A DNA stretch of 64,000 nucleotides from Zygnema cylindricum (lineage: Eukaryota > Streptophyta > Zygnematophyceae > Zygnematales > Zygnemataceae). The notes below the pieces were generated by a model. It saw only the letters and a list, made by a program, of their open reading frames with translations. It was not told the DNA's origin and made no database searches. The stretch is from the NCBI GenBank assembly GCA_037447655.1, contig JBBHKE010003048.1, positions 1 through 64,000 of the forward strand, in the 5' to 3' direction. Position 1 is the first letter of the stretch; every line of letters begins with the position of its first letter. The translations under genes and the position numbers were made by a program. Of this stretch, positions 44,440 to 56,289 are shown in pieces.

Positions 44440-45620
44440 AGGAGGGAGAGGAAAATAGGGGAGTGAGGACGCAGAGGATGGAGGAAAAAGCTAGGAAGGA
44501 GACGAAGGTAGGGGATGTGAAAAAGGCCCATGAGACCTCGAAGAAGAAGGCAGGAGGGAAAATGAAGAAAAGGGAGAAGATAAAAGCAACGGGGAAGATG
44601 ATGTCACAGGAGGAGATAGAGGAGGAGGTTGAGTTGGAGGAGGAGGAGACTGAATCTGAGGAGGAGGATACAGAATATGAGGAGGAGGTGGAGGAGACGA
44701 AGGTAGGGAAGTTGAAGGTGGAGGGGAAGGAGAGGAAGACGAGGAAGAAGCGGGCAGCGGAGGAGAACGAGGAGGAGACCGAATCTGAGGAGGAGGAGGA
44801 GACAGAATTTGAGGAGGAGGAGGAGACGAAGGTAGGGAAGTTGATGAAGGTGGAGGGGAAGGGGAGGAAAGAGAGGAAGAAAAAGGCAGCGGAGGAGACA
44901 GAGGAGGAGACCGAATCTGAGGAGGTGGAGGAAACGGGATCTAAGGGGGAGACAGAATCTGAGGAGGAGGAGGAGTCCGAATCTGAGGAGGAGGAGACAG
45001 AATCTGAGGAGGAGGAGGAGGAGACAAAGGTAGGGAAGATGATGAAGGTGGAGAGGAAGGGGAGGAAGGAGAGGAAGAAAAAGGCAGGGGAGGAGAAAGA
45101 GGAGACTGAATCTGAGGTGGAGGAGACAGAACTGAAGAGGAAGTGGTGGAGGAGATGGAGGTAGGGAAGCTGATGAAGGTGGAGGGGAAGGGGAGGAAGG
45201 AGAGGAAGAAAAGGGCAGGGGAGGAGAAAGAGGAGAGACTGAATCCGAGGAGTAGACAAAAGAGACTGAACCTGAGGAGGAGACGACAGAATCTGAGGAG
45301 GAGACGGAATCTACGAAGGAGACCGAATCTGAGGAGGAGGAGGAGACAGAATCTGAGGAGGAGGAGACGGAATCTGAAAAGGAGACAGAATCTGAAGTGG
45401 AGGAGACGAAGAGGAAGACGATGAATGCAAAGGAAGGAGAGGAAGAGGATGAGAGAGGAAGGTAGGAAGACACTCAAGTTAGCGGAAATGATACCACCGT
45501 TTCAGACGAAGAGGGTAACGGAGAAGACAGAATCGGAGAAGAGGGAGAATGGGAAAGAATCTGAAGAGAGGGAGAAGGAAGAGGCGCCTCTCACTATCTC
45601 TCTCCCGCAGAGAGGGAGAA
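43990..45620 (+). repeat. 1.6-kb polypurine coding-type tract with degenerate ~130-bp tandem units
   Basis: Nearly pure G/A. In the exon-12 frame to 44439 it encodes an acidic tail with Lys patches (EEEE runs, [12 protein letters not shown]). In another frame, to 45164, a repeating pattern ETESEEEEETE then TKVGKLMKVEGKGRKERKK recurs at least four times (44640-45230). The two frames meet at a G9 run (44386-44394). Past 45164 the pattern persists with stops. Whether residues beyond 44439 are translated is unknown. Confidence 0.75.
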
Positions 45621-45639
45621 GGAATCTCATCGAGTAAGA

Positions 45640-47159
45640 AGCGGCTTCAGAAGAATCAGAGGATAAGGCGGCTCAGGGACTTGGAGCTAGAAGAGACCGC
45701 TCTTTGGGGGTGGAGGGAGACAAAGGGAGGGAGGAGGTTTAAGACGAGAACACATGCACACTCTTTCAAAGCCTCTTGGCAGGTCAAAAAATGTACATTG
45801 TTGTTTATCCCTAAAAGTTCATCGATATACGACTCTATCTTTATGTATATGAAACATCGTACGGTTGTCGGTATCATAAGACCATGTAGCTATGCCATCT
45901 AGTGATTTTCGGTTGATGGCATCGGGGTTTGGTTTCAGCATAGAATACGAACATTCTAAGAGTGGGACAAAATCGGGGCTTGCAGATTGCTTTTGTTCTT
46001 GTGTGCGGTGTTTACAGCAGTTGTAGTCACACACCGACTGACAAATTTGACTTCAACGGTAAAACTGCTGAAAGCAGTTTGACGCCTCATATTGAACTGC
46101 GGATTGGGTCATAGCAAGTGTACAGTTGTCAAGATTTTAAAGGGGGAGAACTACTCTTCATGGGGTTTTGGATATTCGGGTTTGGACCATCGTAGTTGTA
46201 GATATGGTGTCTAAAAGTTCTTTCATATGTCATTTAAACTGTGGGGAATCGTAATTTTGAACGACGAACGAAATAGGTTCGTTAGATATGTTTAGAACTG
46301 ATCTTCCCATCCATAGTAAAATTTTGTCATTTAGACTAGTACTAGGTCTCAAATTTGTGTTTTACACTTTTCATGGGTAGGTTTGTAGCGTTGTTTCGTT
46401 TCAGTTTGACAAGCTAAAGGTTAGTTTCGCCTGAAATGGCATGTATTGATGGACCGACATCTCTACTATGGTGATTTTGTTAAGTTACTGTTTGATTGGA
46501 ATATGTAGTATCGATGTCAAAATTTAAAAACATCATTATGTTGTTTAAGAAAAATGCAAGGTTATCTTTGAATTTTTGTCTCTACAATGACCTTTGGAAC
46601 ACATTATCTGCTTTTATCTTTTGCCTCCTAAATTTTTTGGAGATTCTCGTTGTTGCAGAAGTGTGAGAAAGATATACATGTTCATGTGATGTCAGTCATG
46701 TTTGGATATTATTTATTATTTGCAGCATTTTTTTTTGGAATAGGAAAAAGGGGTAATTAGAAGTCTTAATTTGGAGTGCGGTTACAACGAAGAGTTTTGT
46801 TGGATTACTTTTGCTTCAAAAAATTAAGGATTTGGGCAACAAGGTGACAAGAATAGAAGTTGGTCTATATTTTGCTTGTGGCATTGGGAAGCTTGGAGTT
46901 GCAAACGTTGATGGTCAATGTTATAGAAGGGTTCATTGAGAACATTTTATCCGATAAGCTTTTATTGTGGATTACTGTTAAAGGTATCTCGTTTTGCGAA
47001 AATGGGTTTCATTTTGGGGTTGATTGAAGCAATTATTTGTTGGATCAGCAGTTGCAAAACTTAGGCATAGCTAAGGCTGAGTAATGTTTTTGACGTCCAA
47101 ACTACCAAGATATATAAGATTGATTAAGCGATTGTGATTGAGAAGTAACGACCTTTTAA
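45640..47159. other. intergenic, probable 3' flank; nothing recognised
   Basis: AT-rich, no convincing ORF or repeat match. The methyltransferase poly(A) site would lie in or before this stretch. Confidence 0.4.
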
Positions 47160-47800
47160 ATGAGTAAGGTTGGTTGCAAGCTACAGTTGTTGGTCACGCG
47201 GCTAGACATGGGGTATGTTAGGGTAGCAGCCCGTGATGCCGCTAAGGCGAAGGAGCGTGATTATGCCCACCGGGACCCTATGGATGACTTTATTCCGATG
47301 GCGGTCGGGATCTTTGGTTGTTTGGGTGTTGCACTGGACGAGATTCTCCGTACTTGTGCTCGACGTGCTTTCGAGCGCCGAGGACCTGGGAGCCCTCCTC
47401 TGTGGCTTAACAGCGAGTGCAGGCTTCTATTCTCCTCCGATCGGCTGTTGCGTTCCCTCAACGTGCCCCCCCTAGCTGGGGGGACTTACGTGGTTTCTTT
47501 TCATAGATATTAATTGAGTTTGGGTTGGGATTGTAGTTTTGGTTTTGTGAGTTGTCGTGCTTTTCATTTTGAGTTTGGGTGCTTTTATTTTCCTTGTTGT
47601 TGTTTCCTTTTTTTTGTGCTCCTGTTGCTCTCTTTGTTTTTTATTGTTGTTTTTCAGTTTTGGCCATGCCACTCCTTTTGTACCCCCGGACTCATATGGT
47701 TTACCATCGTGCTTTTTAACTTATCCTGCTTATGAAATATCTTTTGGTAGTTCCTCATGTACCTCCCCCAAGGGAAAAAGGGTGAATTAACGAGCTCAAT
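47160..47800 (+). pseudogene. LINE ORF2 C-terminal fragment with 3' tail
   Basis: 47196-47513 encodes MGYVRVAARDAAKAKERDY, AHRDPMDDFIPMAVGIFGC, ALDEILRTCARRAFERRGPG and ends at a stop. KERDYAHRD and the flanking pattern match the minus-strand fragment at 16030-16629. A T/G-rich 3' untranslated stretch follows to about 47800. 5' truncation is typical of LINEs. Confidence 0.6.
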
Positions 47801-48849
47801 CGCCGTGCAAAAGGAAAGCGATTACTAACCTAGGAACAAACCAAAAGGGTTAAAACGCCTCTAGTGTGGTTAAGTCGTGAACTAACTAAGCACCCAACTT
47901 TTCATTTTACGAGTTTGAGGTTTTTCTTACCAAGATACTATGTTGGCCCGTTTCCTCGTCGTAGCACGTGATGGTGAAGTTGCTTACAAGTTGATATTTC
48001 AAAGGAACATGTATTGCCACCGGGTGTAATGGGTATAATAACAAGATATTCTCTCATATACCACATGCGCATATTGGGACATACAACCCTAATGTGCATC
48101 ATTAGTTAGTAGATGTGCACATAGAATAAAAGGTGTGTGCACCTATTACATGTGTACATTGTGCACAGTGACAAGGGTCACGGGTGTGGCGTGCATGGCA
48201 GGTCGCTCGAGACAGATTGCTCTACAGGGAATAAAATCTTCTCTATGGATTCCCATATGCAGGTTTGTACTATCCAGTGACGTGATTTATGACAGAGCAC
48301 CGGATTAATGGTTACGTTTATACTCGAGTCGCGCAGCAGGATACTAAATCCATGTACAGATTCGTACCGGCATCCGTTGCCTTGTGGATGCGACCAAAGG
48401 TAATTATTAATTTATTATGGTTTCTAATGCTGACGAGGCGTCACCGTCCGCTTCACTTTGAGACTTTGAGGGAGGCTATACGTCGGCGATCGTCAGCAAA
48501 AGAGCGTGCAGCCAAGAGCTACAGTGTCGCCCTTAGGGTGTGTGCCCATGTGTTTCAAGTAAGTGTTTTTCCCCGTCGTTTTCACATAAAATGGGACTTG
48601 CAATGATAAAATCTTACGCCGTACGAAAAATTGGCAAGAACCAAAGTACATTTTGCCTCACCTTGGAACTTGGACAGTAAATCAATTTGGCATTATTATC
48701 ATCGCAACCCACTTCCACATCACGCCAGCTCATCTTCCCACCTGTACTGGAATCCACTCGCGACCTGATTTTAACCGAAATAACACACTATCGACGAATA
48801 GAAATCCGGTATTGCACGCGTGAAACGTCTTCGATTTTTTTTTAACGAG
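47801..48849. other. intergenic, one unassigned 105-aa ORF
   Basis: An open frame at 48289-48606 (plus) has no recognised domain; its Arg/Ala-rich middle (LREAIRRRSSAKERAAKSYS) is not diagnostic. Nothing else is seen. Confidence 0.3.
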
Positions 48850-49430
48850 GGAAAGTACACGCTATTTTTTTCCCTGTTCCTCACACGCATGTACGTACAA
48901 AAATGACAAAGCATGTACGGAAAAAAAATCGTTGGGGTTTTGGACCTCCACTTTCATTCATGGGTCATTTGCAAAACTTTCGACGTCCTCGTATTTCTCC
49001 ATCTTTCTCATTCGACCGCTCCTCTTTCTCTCGTCTCTAAATGAAATGCAACAATAATAGTATAAATGAAAGATATGTTTTTTTCATTTTTTTTGAATAT
49101 TTTTTGCCTCAGTTTGGTGGCATATTGAATGATAAAAGGTAAGAAAAGGAAATCGGGAAAGCCATGGCGGAAAGTTTACGTGCTGATGACGTCACAATGT
49201 AGCATGACTTCGCAATGTCACAAAACCCTAAACATCTACAATGCCAAAGAAAACTCGACGTCTACAACCGTCGCCGTTTTTGTAAACATCATTGATTTTA
49301 GAAAGTTTCGTAGTAGTCGACATTTCGTTTCGTTCTATCGTAGGCTGTCGGAAACTTTGTAGACGTCTACAACTGTCACATATTTGAAGTAATGATTGCG
49401 CAAGTAATGATTGATATAGGAACACTTAGA
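48850..49430. repeat. R1-like repeat remnant
   Basis: Contains AAAGCCATGGCGG, GACGTCTACAAC and ATTGTAGATG-like blocks typical of R1, with the order disturbed. Confidence 0.4.
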
Positions 49431-50966
49431 AAAGTACACTGTCAAATCTGCGCTAAAATCAAAACTAACATTCTAAAGTTTCGGTTACATGGGCACACAC
49501 ACTAAGCATATGGAGGACTCGTCCCGACAGTTAAGGCCTTTATTAGACTATGCAATCCCTCTATACCTACAGACACGCTTACTCGCAAGGTTTACTGGAA
49601 GGGTTGTCTTAGAATATGTTGTTGGGTCGTCTTCCATTATGTCGAGTCAGTAAACAACCACTCACTTGCGTTGGCTCATTTTCATTAGTATGCGTAGGTT
49701 ATATTCAGATCAAAAATAGATTTAAAAAATCTAAAAAATATCTTCAAGCGTGAAATTTGAACGGAATATCAATACTAGCGGTGGTAATTAATGACTCGTA
49801 CGAAAGGTTTGTGACCAAATTTGAATTTTGAAAATGGAAATGAAAATTTTGAAACGTAATGGCACAAAGGTGCGACAAACGTTGAGGGCCGGTCAATGAC
49901 AAAAGGAGCGTGCGAGGATAATTTCAGTGGACCTGGTCGGTGCACCTGTATCCAACGTGGCGAAAAGCACATAGCTTATGCGAGGTGTAACCCTGTAATC
50001 ACGTGTTCGTCGAGGATATTTTTTTATGTTTTCCACGTATACGAATGTTGTACTTGCAATGTGTGACTAATTGACTACAAAGCTTATCGTTATTAGCGTT
50101 AAAAAATTACTAGTGTTAATGAAAAACTTAAAATTAATAATACTTGCGTTTTTCGGGGAGGTAATAAATGACTCGCACGGATCGGCTTGCGTATCTTGTT
50201 ACGCTTCATAGTTGTTTGTCGACTATGTGGACGTGAAAAAAATCGAGTGTGCGTGGATGTTAGCCGTGGGAATGCGATCTGGCATCTTAAGCTGTAGGCA
50301 TACATTGGTTCGATCGACGGCTAAGATGGCACCAAATTATCTGATTATGTGCATCCGGAAACTGTCTAGCTTTGATTAGCTCGAAAGACGTTAAGAATAG
50401 TATGGTCTCGTCCACGGGCCATGTGCATTTTGGGTTCCATGTGGAAAAAACACTTCCATGGTTCTTTACCCTTCAGAAAGTACATATCCAATCGGAACTG
50501 TAAGCTTGGAATGGATGTGCCAGCCCTTAAAAAAAGTCAACGATCATGTTGTTTGGTCGTTCATAAGTGACATAATACTCGTATATTGTATGAATACGGG
50601 CAACTATGTTTTAACCAACACCTGCGTTGAAGGTTTATGATTTTTTTACAAGTGGGTTTGTATAACAATGTGTTGGGGGTAATTTCTGGGGAATGACGTG
50701 GGTAAAGTTTATATGAACTTTAATTGCAACAAGAAAACCAAGGCCCGTTACACGGGCATGTACCTTGTTTAGTTTATCATGCCTTTTTTTTATGCCCATT
50801 TTTCATGCCTATTACAAAAATCGAACACCTGTACTTTTTCCTTGGATGGTCACTTACCTTTTGTTGGATTCGAACGTGAATGCCGGTTCAATACGGGGTA
50901 GAATGTGATACGTCACACTCGAAGCCGCCTAAAAGAAATAGGTACGGGCCCGCCAGGCTGTACATC
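49431..50966. other. intergenic, no recognised feature
   Basis: Two similar phrases, TAATKAATGACTCGYACG, near 49785 and 50163 suggest an internal diverged duplication. No gene recognised. Confidence 0.35.
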
Positions 50967-51038
50967 GAGCTGGTGGCACAGTGGTTAGTGCCTGACAGCT
51001 TAAGTTAGAGGTTCCAGGTTCGAGCCCTGGCCAACTCA
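50967..51038 (+). tRNA. tRNA-like locus, anticodon CTT (Lys) by position; possible pseudogene
   Basis: 72 nt fold by eye into a cloverleaf: acceptor GAGCTGG/CCAACTC (one mismatch), D arm GCAC/GTGC, anticodon arm CTGAC-AGCTTAA-GTTAG, five-base variable loop, T arm CCAGG-TTCGAGC-CCTGG, discriminator A, then TTTTT (51039-51043), a Pol III stop. Position 33 is G, where functional tRNAs have U, and base 26 is missing, so it may be a tRNA pseudogene or a SINE head. Confidence 0.5.
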
Positions 51039-51129
51039 TTTTTCCCTAGTATGGGACATACTGAATCCCAATTTCACGGAAATCAACACCATTTCCTATA
51101 GTCGTTCGTACAGTCAATTGACGGCAGCC

Positions 51130-51552
51130 TTATATTGTGCTAGCGGTACGGCAGTCCGTCACCGTAACATTGTGCCAGCGATACGGCAGTGTGTACTACG
51201 ACAAACGGCAGCGTAACATTGTGCTAGCTGTACGGCGGCTTGTTAACATAACATTGTGCCAACGGTACGGCGGTGCATCACCGTAACATTGTGCCAGCAA
51301 TATGGTGGTCTCTATTGCAACGGACGGCATCGTAATATTGTGCCAGCTGTATGGCGGTCTGTTAGCGTAGCATTGTGGTAACGGTAGGGCGGCCTGTACT
51401 CCGACGGAGGGCACTGTAACATTGTGCCTGGTGTACGGGGGTCTGTCGACGTAACATCCTCCGTCGGAGGGCACTGTAACATTGTGCCAGATGTATGGGG
51501 GTCTGTCGACGTAACATTGTGCCAGCAGTACGGCGGTCTGTACTGCGGACGG
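51130..51552 (+). repeat. GC-rich minisatellite with alternating 35- and 49-bp units
   Basis: Units start TAACATTGTGCCAGC and continue with TACGGCGGTCTGT. Long units add a ~14-bp GACGGAGGGCA-like block, seen roughly in every other unit. About ten units. Confidence 0.85.
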
Positions 51553-52802
51553 ATTGAAAAAAACCAAGAGAGGCACAACACCTATATAAAGCTTTCCTCG
51601 AAGGGGACCAAATGTCTATAATTTATGGATATTGATATTTGTGATGGAAAACTCGTTTGAGTATAAAGGGGAAAAACTAGAAAAATGTTTAAAGACTAAA
51701 TGAGTAAACAACTAATGGCCTAAAAGATAAAAGACCAACAAGATAACATTAATTAAAAGAAAAATAGTATTATTTTCTTTATTAGTCCAATGAAAGTTTC
51801 CTTATTCCTCTTGCAGCTCAAATACGTGAGTAAGACATGTGGACTGTCTAGTACATCGTTATATTTATGTACATTTTAGCTTTAAGGTAGTTGTACTTAG
51901 ATTGTACAAAGAAAGAGTCCAAATTAAGGGGATGGTAGTAATATTTTCTCACACGATATGTAAAACTTATGTTTTTCCAGATTGTCAGTGTGACCTCTTC
52001 GACTCTTCCCTTCCAACATCGAAGAACAAAAAATATTGTCTTTTGTACACATGCCATTCATACACCAGTTATGGAATTCAATGTGGTGTTGAATATCATA
52101 TTAACTGTCGTGGAAACATTACAACGGATTTGGCCATTAACGTAACAACACAAACGTTGTTAGGGAGGAAGAATGAGGGACATCTAACGGGCCTTTAATA
52201 GTTAGACGTGGGCAAAGGCAATAGAATATGTTTTGCAAAACCTAAAGTGAGAACCATCTCTATACAAAGGCTAAACAAACATAAAAGCTATTAAAGACCA
52301 CAAAAGTCAAAGCATAAAGATAACCCTCGATGGATGAAAAAATGGGGCAGGTTATCAAATGTCGTACGTTTTAAAGCCATCTTCTGTTGTTACTTTTACG
52401 TTTTTTTGTTGTTTCATACATTTTTTCAAATGTCGTACATTTCATACCATTACATTTTTTATTTTTTTTACGTTTCGTATTATTTTCTTGTGAAACATAT
52501 TTAGTAAAATTCTATCAAGATTCTGTAAAGTTGTGTCCCCATGTACTAAAGTAAAGGGATTTTTCTCTCATTCTCCTAAAAAACATAGCATCGTAAAGCT
52601 TAAGTTACAAAAGTACAAATAAAGTGAGAAAATTAGAAGTTTGATTTGCGTCATCGTCAAAGTTAGAATGCACTACATGTTGACGTCTTGTGTTTACCAA
52701 CCCACGATAACATTAATAAATGTAATCTTCAAACGTTATCTTAAAAAGCGTTGGCAACATGTTTTAAATCTAAGTATCACCGATCCACAAATAGGAAAAC
52801 CA
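51553..52802. other. intergenic, no recognised feature
   Basis: AT-rich. An open frame at 51839-52198 (Cys-containing, no family recognised) is the longest. Confidence 0.3.
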
Positions 52803-53788
52803 TGTTGCAAAAGGGTATTTTATATTCTAGTTCTTTTGTTCATGGTCTTACTGCATCCCTCATACTTATCTTTGTCACTTCCCTCATACTTATCTTTGTC
52901 ACTGAGGACTGGCAAGCATCCATGGCTGCCTCAAGCAGACAATGAGGACCGGGAGACAGCCACGGCTGCCCCAAGCAGACAAGGAGACAGAAAATAGATC
53001 AAAAGACACAACATCTGCAAAAGATGGATAACAGGACCATGGCTGCCCCAAGCAGACAAGGAGATAGACAAATAGAACAAAAGACACAACTTCTGCAAAA
53101 GATGGATAACATGACCAATTCTTTTGTTCATGGTATTACTGCTTCCCTCATAATTATCGTAGTAACTGAAGACTGGCAGGCATCCATGGCTGCCCCAAAC
53201 AGACAATCTGCCCCAAGCAAACAATGAGACAGACAAAAAGATCAAAAGACACAACTTCTGCAAAAGATGGATAACTGACCATGGCTGCCCCAAGCAGACA
53301 AGGCTTCTGCAAAAGATGGATAACAGGACCATGGCTCCTGCTGCCCTAAGCAGACAAGGAGACAGACAAATAGAACAAACAAAAGACACAGCTTATGCAA
53401 AAGATGGATAACAGGACCAGGGTTTGATCATGTGACCTCCCGCAATGCACTATACGACATAGCAATCGTCATATCCGTTAGGTCTTGAAGATCGTTAAGG
53501 TATATAAGGTATGATTGACATTTAAACATTAGGAAACGGTACGTTCCTTTTAACACTTTACAGGAAAAATTATACATAGAAATGTATCGGTCCGCACGAA
53601 ATCCGGATCGCACGGAACATACGAAACGACATTTAATTTCACGGACGAAATCAAATATTCGGATCAGATCGAACGACTCACAAATGAGCGGGTGTAACGG
53701 AGTGGACTTTTGGCTGTTAGTGGAGCAGATGTCGACGGGTGACATGTGGCGAGTTATTATTGGTCAACAGATATTACGGGGGTAGCAA
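52803..53788 (+). mobile_element. 5' part of an older copia LTR with an expanded internal minisatellite
   Basis: Starts TGTTGCAAAAGGG, like 23571. 52905-53415 holds about five ~78-bp units containing CCATGGCTGCCCCAAGCAGA and AAGATGGATAACAGGACC. The antisense tRNA-like module is at 53413-53487. From 53500 the sequence matches 25300-25610 of the other copia LTR, then is cut at GTAGCAA by the LTR starting at 53789. Confidence 0.7.
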
Positions 53789-54857
53789 TGTAGAAACTAA
53801 AGGTTATTTTAGTACTTTCTAAAGCTTTGTAAAATGCAGAAAATAAGCAAAGGCACTCTGCCTCTAACTCCTCTCTCCAACTCCCACACTTGTCGTAGTC
53901 ACAGAAATTTGGAGAGGGAGATAGTGCCATGGCCGCTATGCTATCCCAACGGGGAGAGACATTAGGTTGGTAGTTTTTTACCAAATTAAAACTTGACGGA
54001 TCCAAGATTTGAACGTGGTACTTGCTCTCCGTTAGGATAGCCATCAGCTGGTCGCCTTAGCCAAGTAGTCTAAGATCAAGGTTAAATTATAATAGGTTTG
54101 ATAACTATTTAAATGTTAACACGTAAGATATTTCAATTTACCGGATATTAAGACATAGATAAAGTTCGTAATGTACGACGTACGGAACATCCGAAACGAA
54201 TAACGCGCATTTTGTTTCGAAGGCGAAACAAATATTGCGCATTTTGTTTCGAAGGCGAAACAAATATTGCGCAAGTATTTATGACGACCACGATTGCAAT
54301 CCGGCTTAATCAGACAGCCACGAAGCATGCTGAGATCGCGGAATAGGTTTGCGGCGGTTTGCAGTCGACGTCACATCAATTGCCACGTCGCGCAATCACA
54401 TTGGATTACGCCATCTCCGGGGATTACATGAACAAATCCAAAAATAACATGTGTCGACTTGTTGGCCATGTCGTACAACGGTCGTACAAAAAGTACACTG
54501 ACACGTGTACATTTATCTACGATACAATATTAAGATTGGTGCCGTACTTCATTAGATAGAGTTTTAGAGAGAGATAGGACTTAGAAAAATTTAATATATT
54601 GGACCCTCTCTCCCAGAGAGCTTTTATACAAAAGATCAACTTTGACCCTTCATAACTTACTGCTCAAGGGAGCAAATTCAGAGATTTTTTTTGCTATCGA
54701 TTCACGGGAGTCTTGCCTTTACAAAGGTGAAACGTGTTCAGAGTTTAATCTGGAAACATGGCAGTTATTCTTGTTGAAACACATAGGGGTCAGGGTTTTC
54801 CTAGAGGCTTCTTACAAGCTGCACATTCTGAGGACCTATGGAGGTCTCAGAGTTACA
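53789..54857 (+). repeat. copia 5' LTR (outer element)
   Basis: 1069 bp, TGTAGAAACTAAAGG to GAGTTACA. The antisense tRNA-like module is at 53993-54075 (A-box-like ...GCTAAGGCG, B-box-like GTTCAAATCTTGGATCC). Hairpin-like motifs at 54659-54735. Confidence 0.75.
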
Positions 54858-56289
54858 AGTTATGGGCCCACCCTCTAGGGTACCTATCTTTAATGGAACT
54901 GGCTTTATATACTGGGAAAGTATGATGATAGGAGCTCTATGCGAGAAAAGGTTTTGGGGGATACTAGTGGACGAGTGGGGCGTCCATCAAGTCTTTGAAT
55001 CCCTCTAGGGTTTGGAGGAAGCACATATACTAGGAAAGTAGATCCATCTTCAACGGAGGAGACAAAGGAAGGGGAGGTGGTAGACAAAGAAAAGGAGAAG
55101 GAGACGACCACACGAATAGCAACTGGTTCGGCATTCATGTCACCTATTCCGAGGAATAAGGAGAATTATACTAATAACTGGGACTTGAACAATATGGCGG
55201 CAAAGTACTTCATCCTCCAACATCTTACTCAAGGGCTTGCATCTCCTCATTTGCAGGTAGAAAGGGCATCTGATCTTTGGATGGCTCTCATAGAGATGTA
55301 CCGAAGTGGTACGATTCAGCAACAACAGTTCGCTGATCATAAAATTAAAGAGTATGCATACAAAATGGGCAAGATGTTGGATTATTAGAATGAGTTTGCT
55401 ACACTTTTCATAGAGCTAGAGAGTGCTGGAAAAGAATTTAGTGAAAAGGAAAAGGTTAAGTTTTTAATGATGAAATTACCCGATGAGCTCGAAAACATAG
55501 TCAACTGTGTGCAAGACTTGCCCGACCCAAGGTGGATATAGAACTCAGTGGTAGGGATGATTCTCGTTCGGGAGAATACGATTAAGATCCCAAGCGGAGG
55601 AAAGAGTGGGCAAGCCTTGGCAGCAAGGACCGATTGGAGGAACAAGGATTCTCGGAAACCGGTCGGAAATTACGGAGGGGGGGAGTAGAAAAATCAAACC
55701 CACGAGTTCGGACCAAGGGCTCCTAAAGGTTTATTTCATTTTTGTAACAAACCAGGGCACTATATGGCAGAGTGCACTAAGCTAAGTGAGCTTTGGTTAA
55801 AGGAGGGGCAGAACAGTGGAACCGCGAGAGGAAAGAAAAAGGCCCTTGTGACACAGGTACATGAGGTGGAATGTGAAGATGAGGACGATGGGCTCTTATT
55901 GGATGAGGAGTTAGAGGCGACAAACGAGGTCGAAATTCTACGAAAGGAGAAATTTGTTTTAGGTGGATTGAAAGGTGAAGCGGAGTGGTTTGTAGATTCA
56001 GGTGCCTCCATGCGCATGTGTAAGGATAAACACCTGTTTACTAAGATAAGAAAGATTCCCACCGTAGAGATAGAGTACGGGGATGGGAGAATAGTCACTA
56101 TTACTCTTGTAGGATCGGTAGATCTGAAGTGTTAGTAAAAGGAAAGACATCCATAGTTATATTCTCCGATGTATTGTTTATTCCGGGGCTAAACAAAAAC
56201 CTCATCTCTACGTCTGTATTAGATGATAAGGGTTTTGATACTAACAGTAGGAAAGGAGTCTTTAGTGCTAGTTTTGAGGAGGAAGTTTA
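54858..56289 (+). pseudogene. copia gag and protease of the outer element
   Basis: Begins at the primer site/gag start (MGPPSRVPIFNGTGFIYWES). The gag core is in 55077-55640 with a stop at 55387. A knuckle-like FCNKPGHYMAEC lies at ~55740-55775. The protease motif WFVDSGASMRMC (~55990) is intact, followed by PTVEIEYGDGRI and LFIPGLNKNLISTSVL. A frameshift near 56130 splits the protease. The frame ends at EEEVY where the minus element is inserted. Confidence 0.75.

Noticed and set aside
43842-45477. Long minus-strand ORFs rich in Ser/Leu opposite the purine tract
   Set aside because: They are the pyrimidine complement of a low-complexity G/A tract; stops are rare there in any frame, so they are not evidence of genes.
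51130-51552. CRISPR-like array
   Set aside because: Units are tandem with no unique spacers, and the sequence is eukaryotic.
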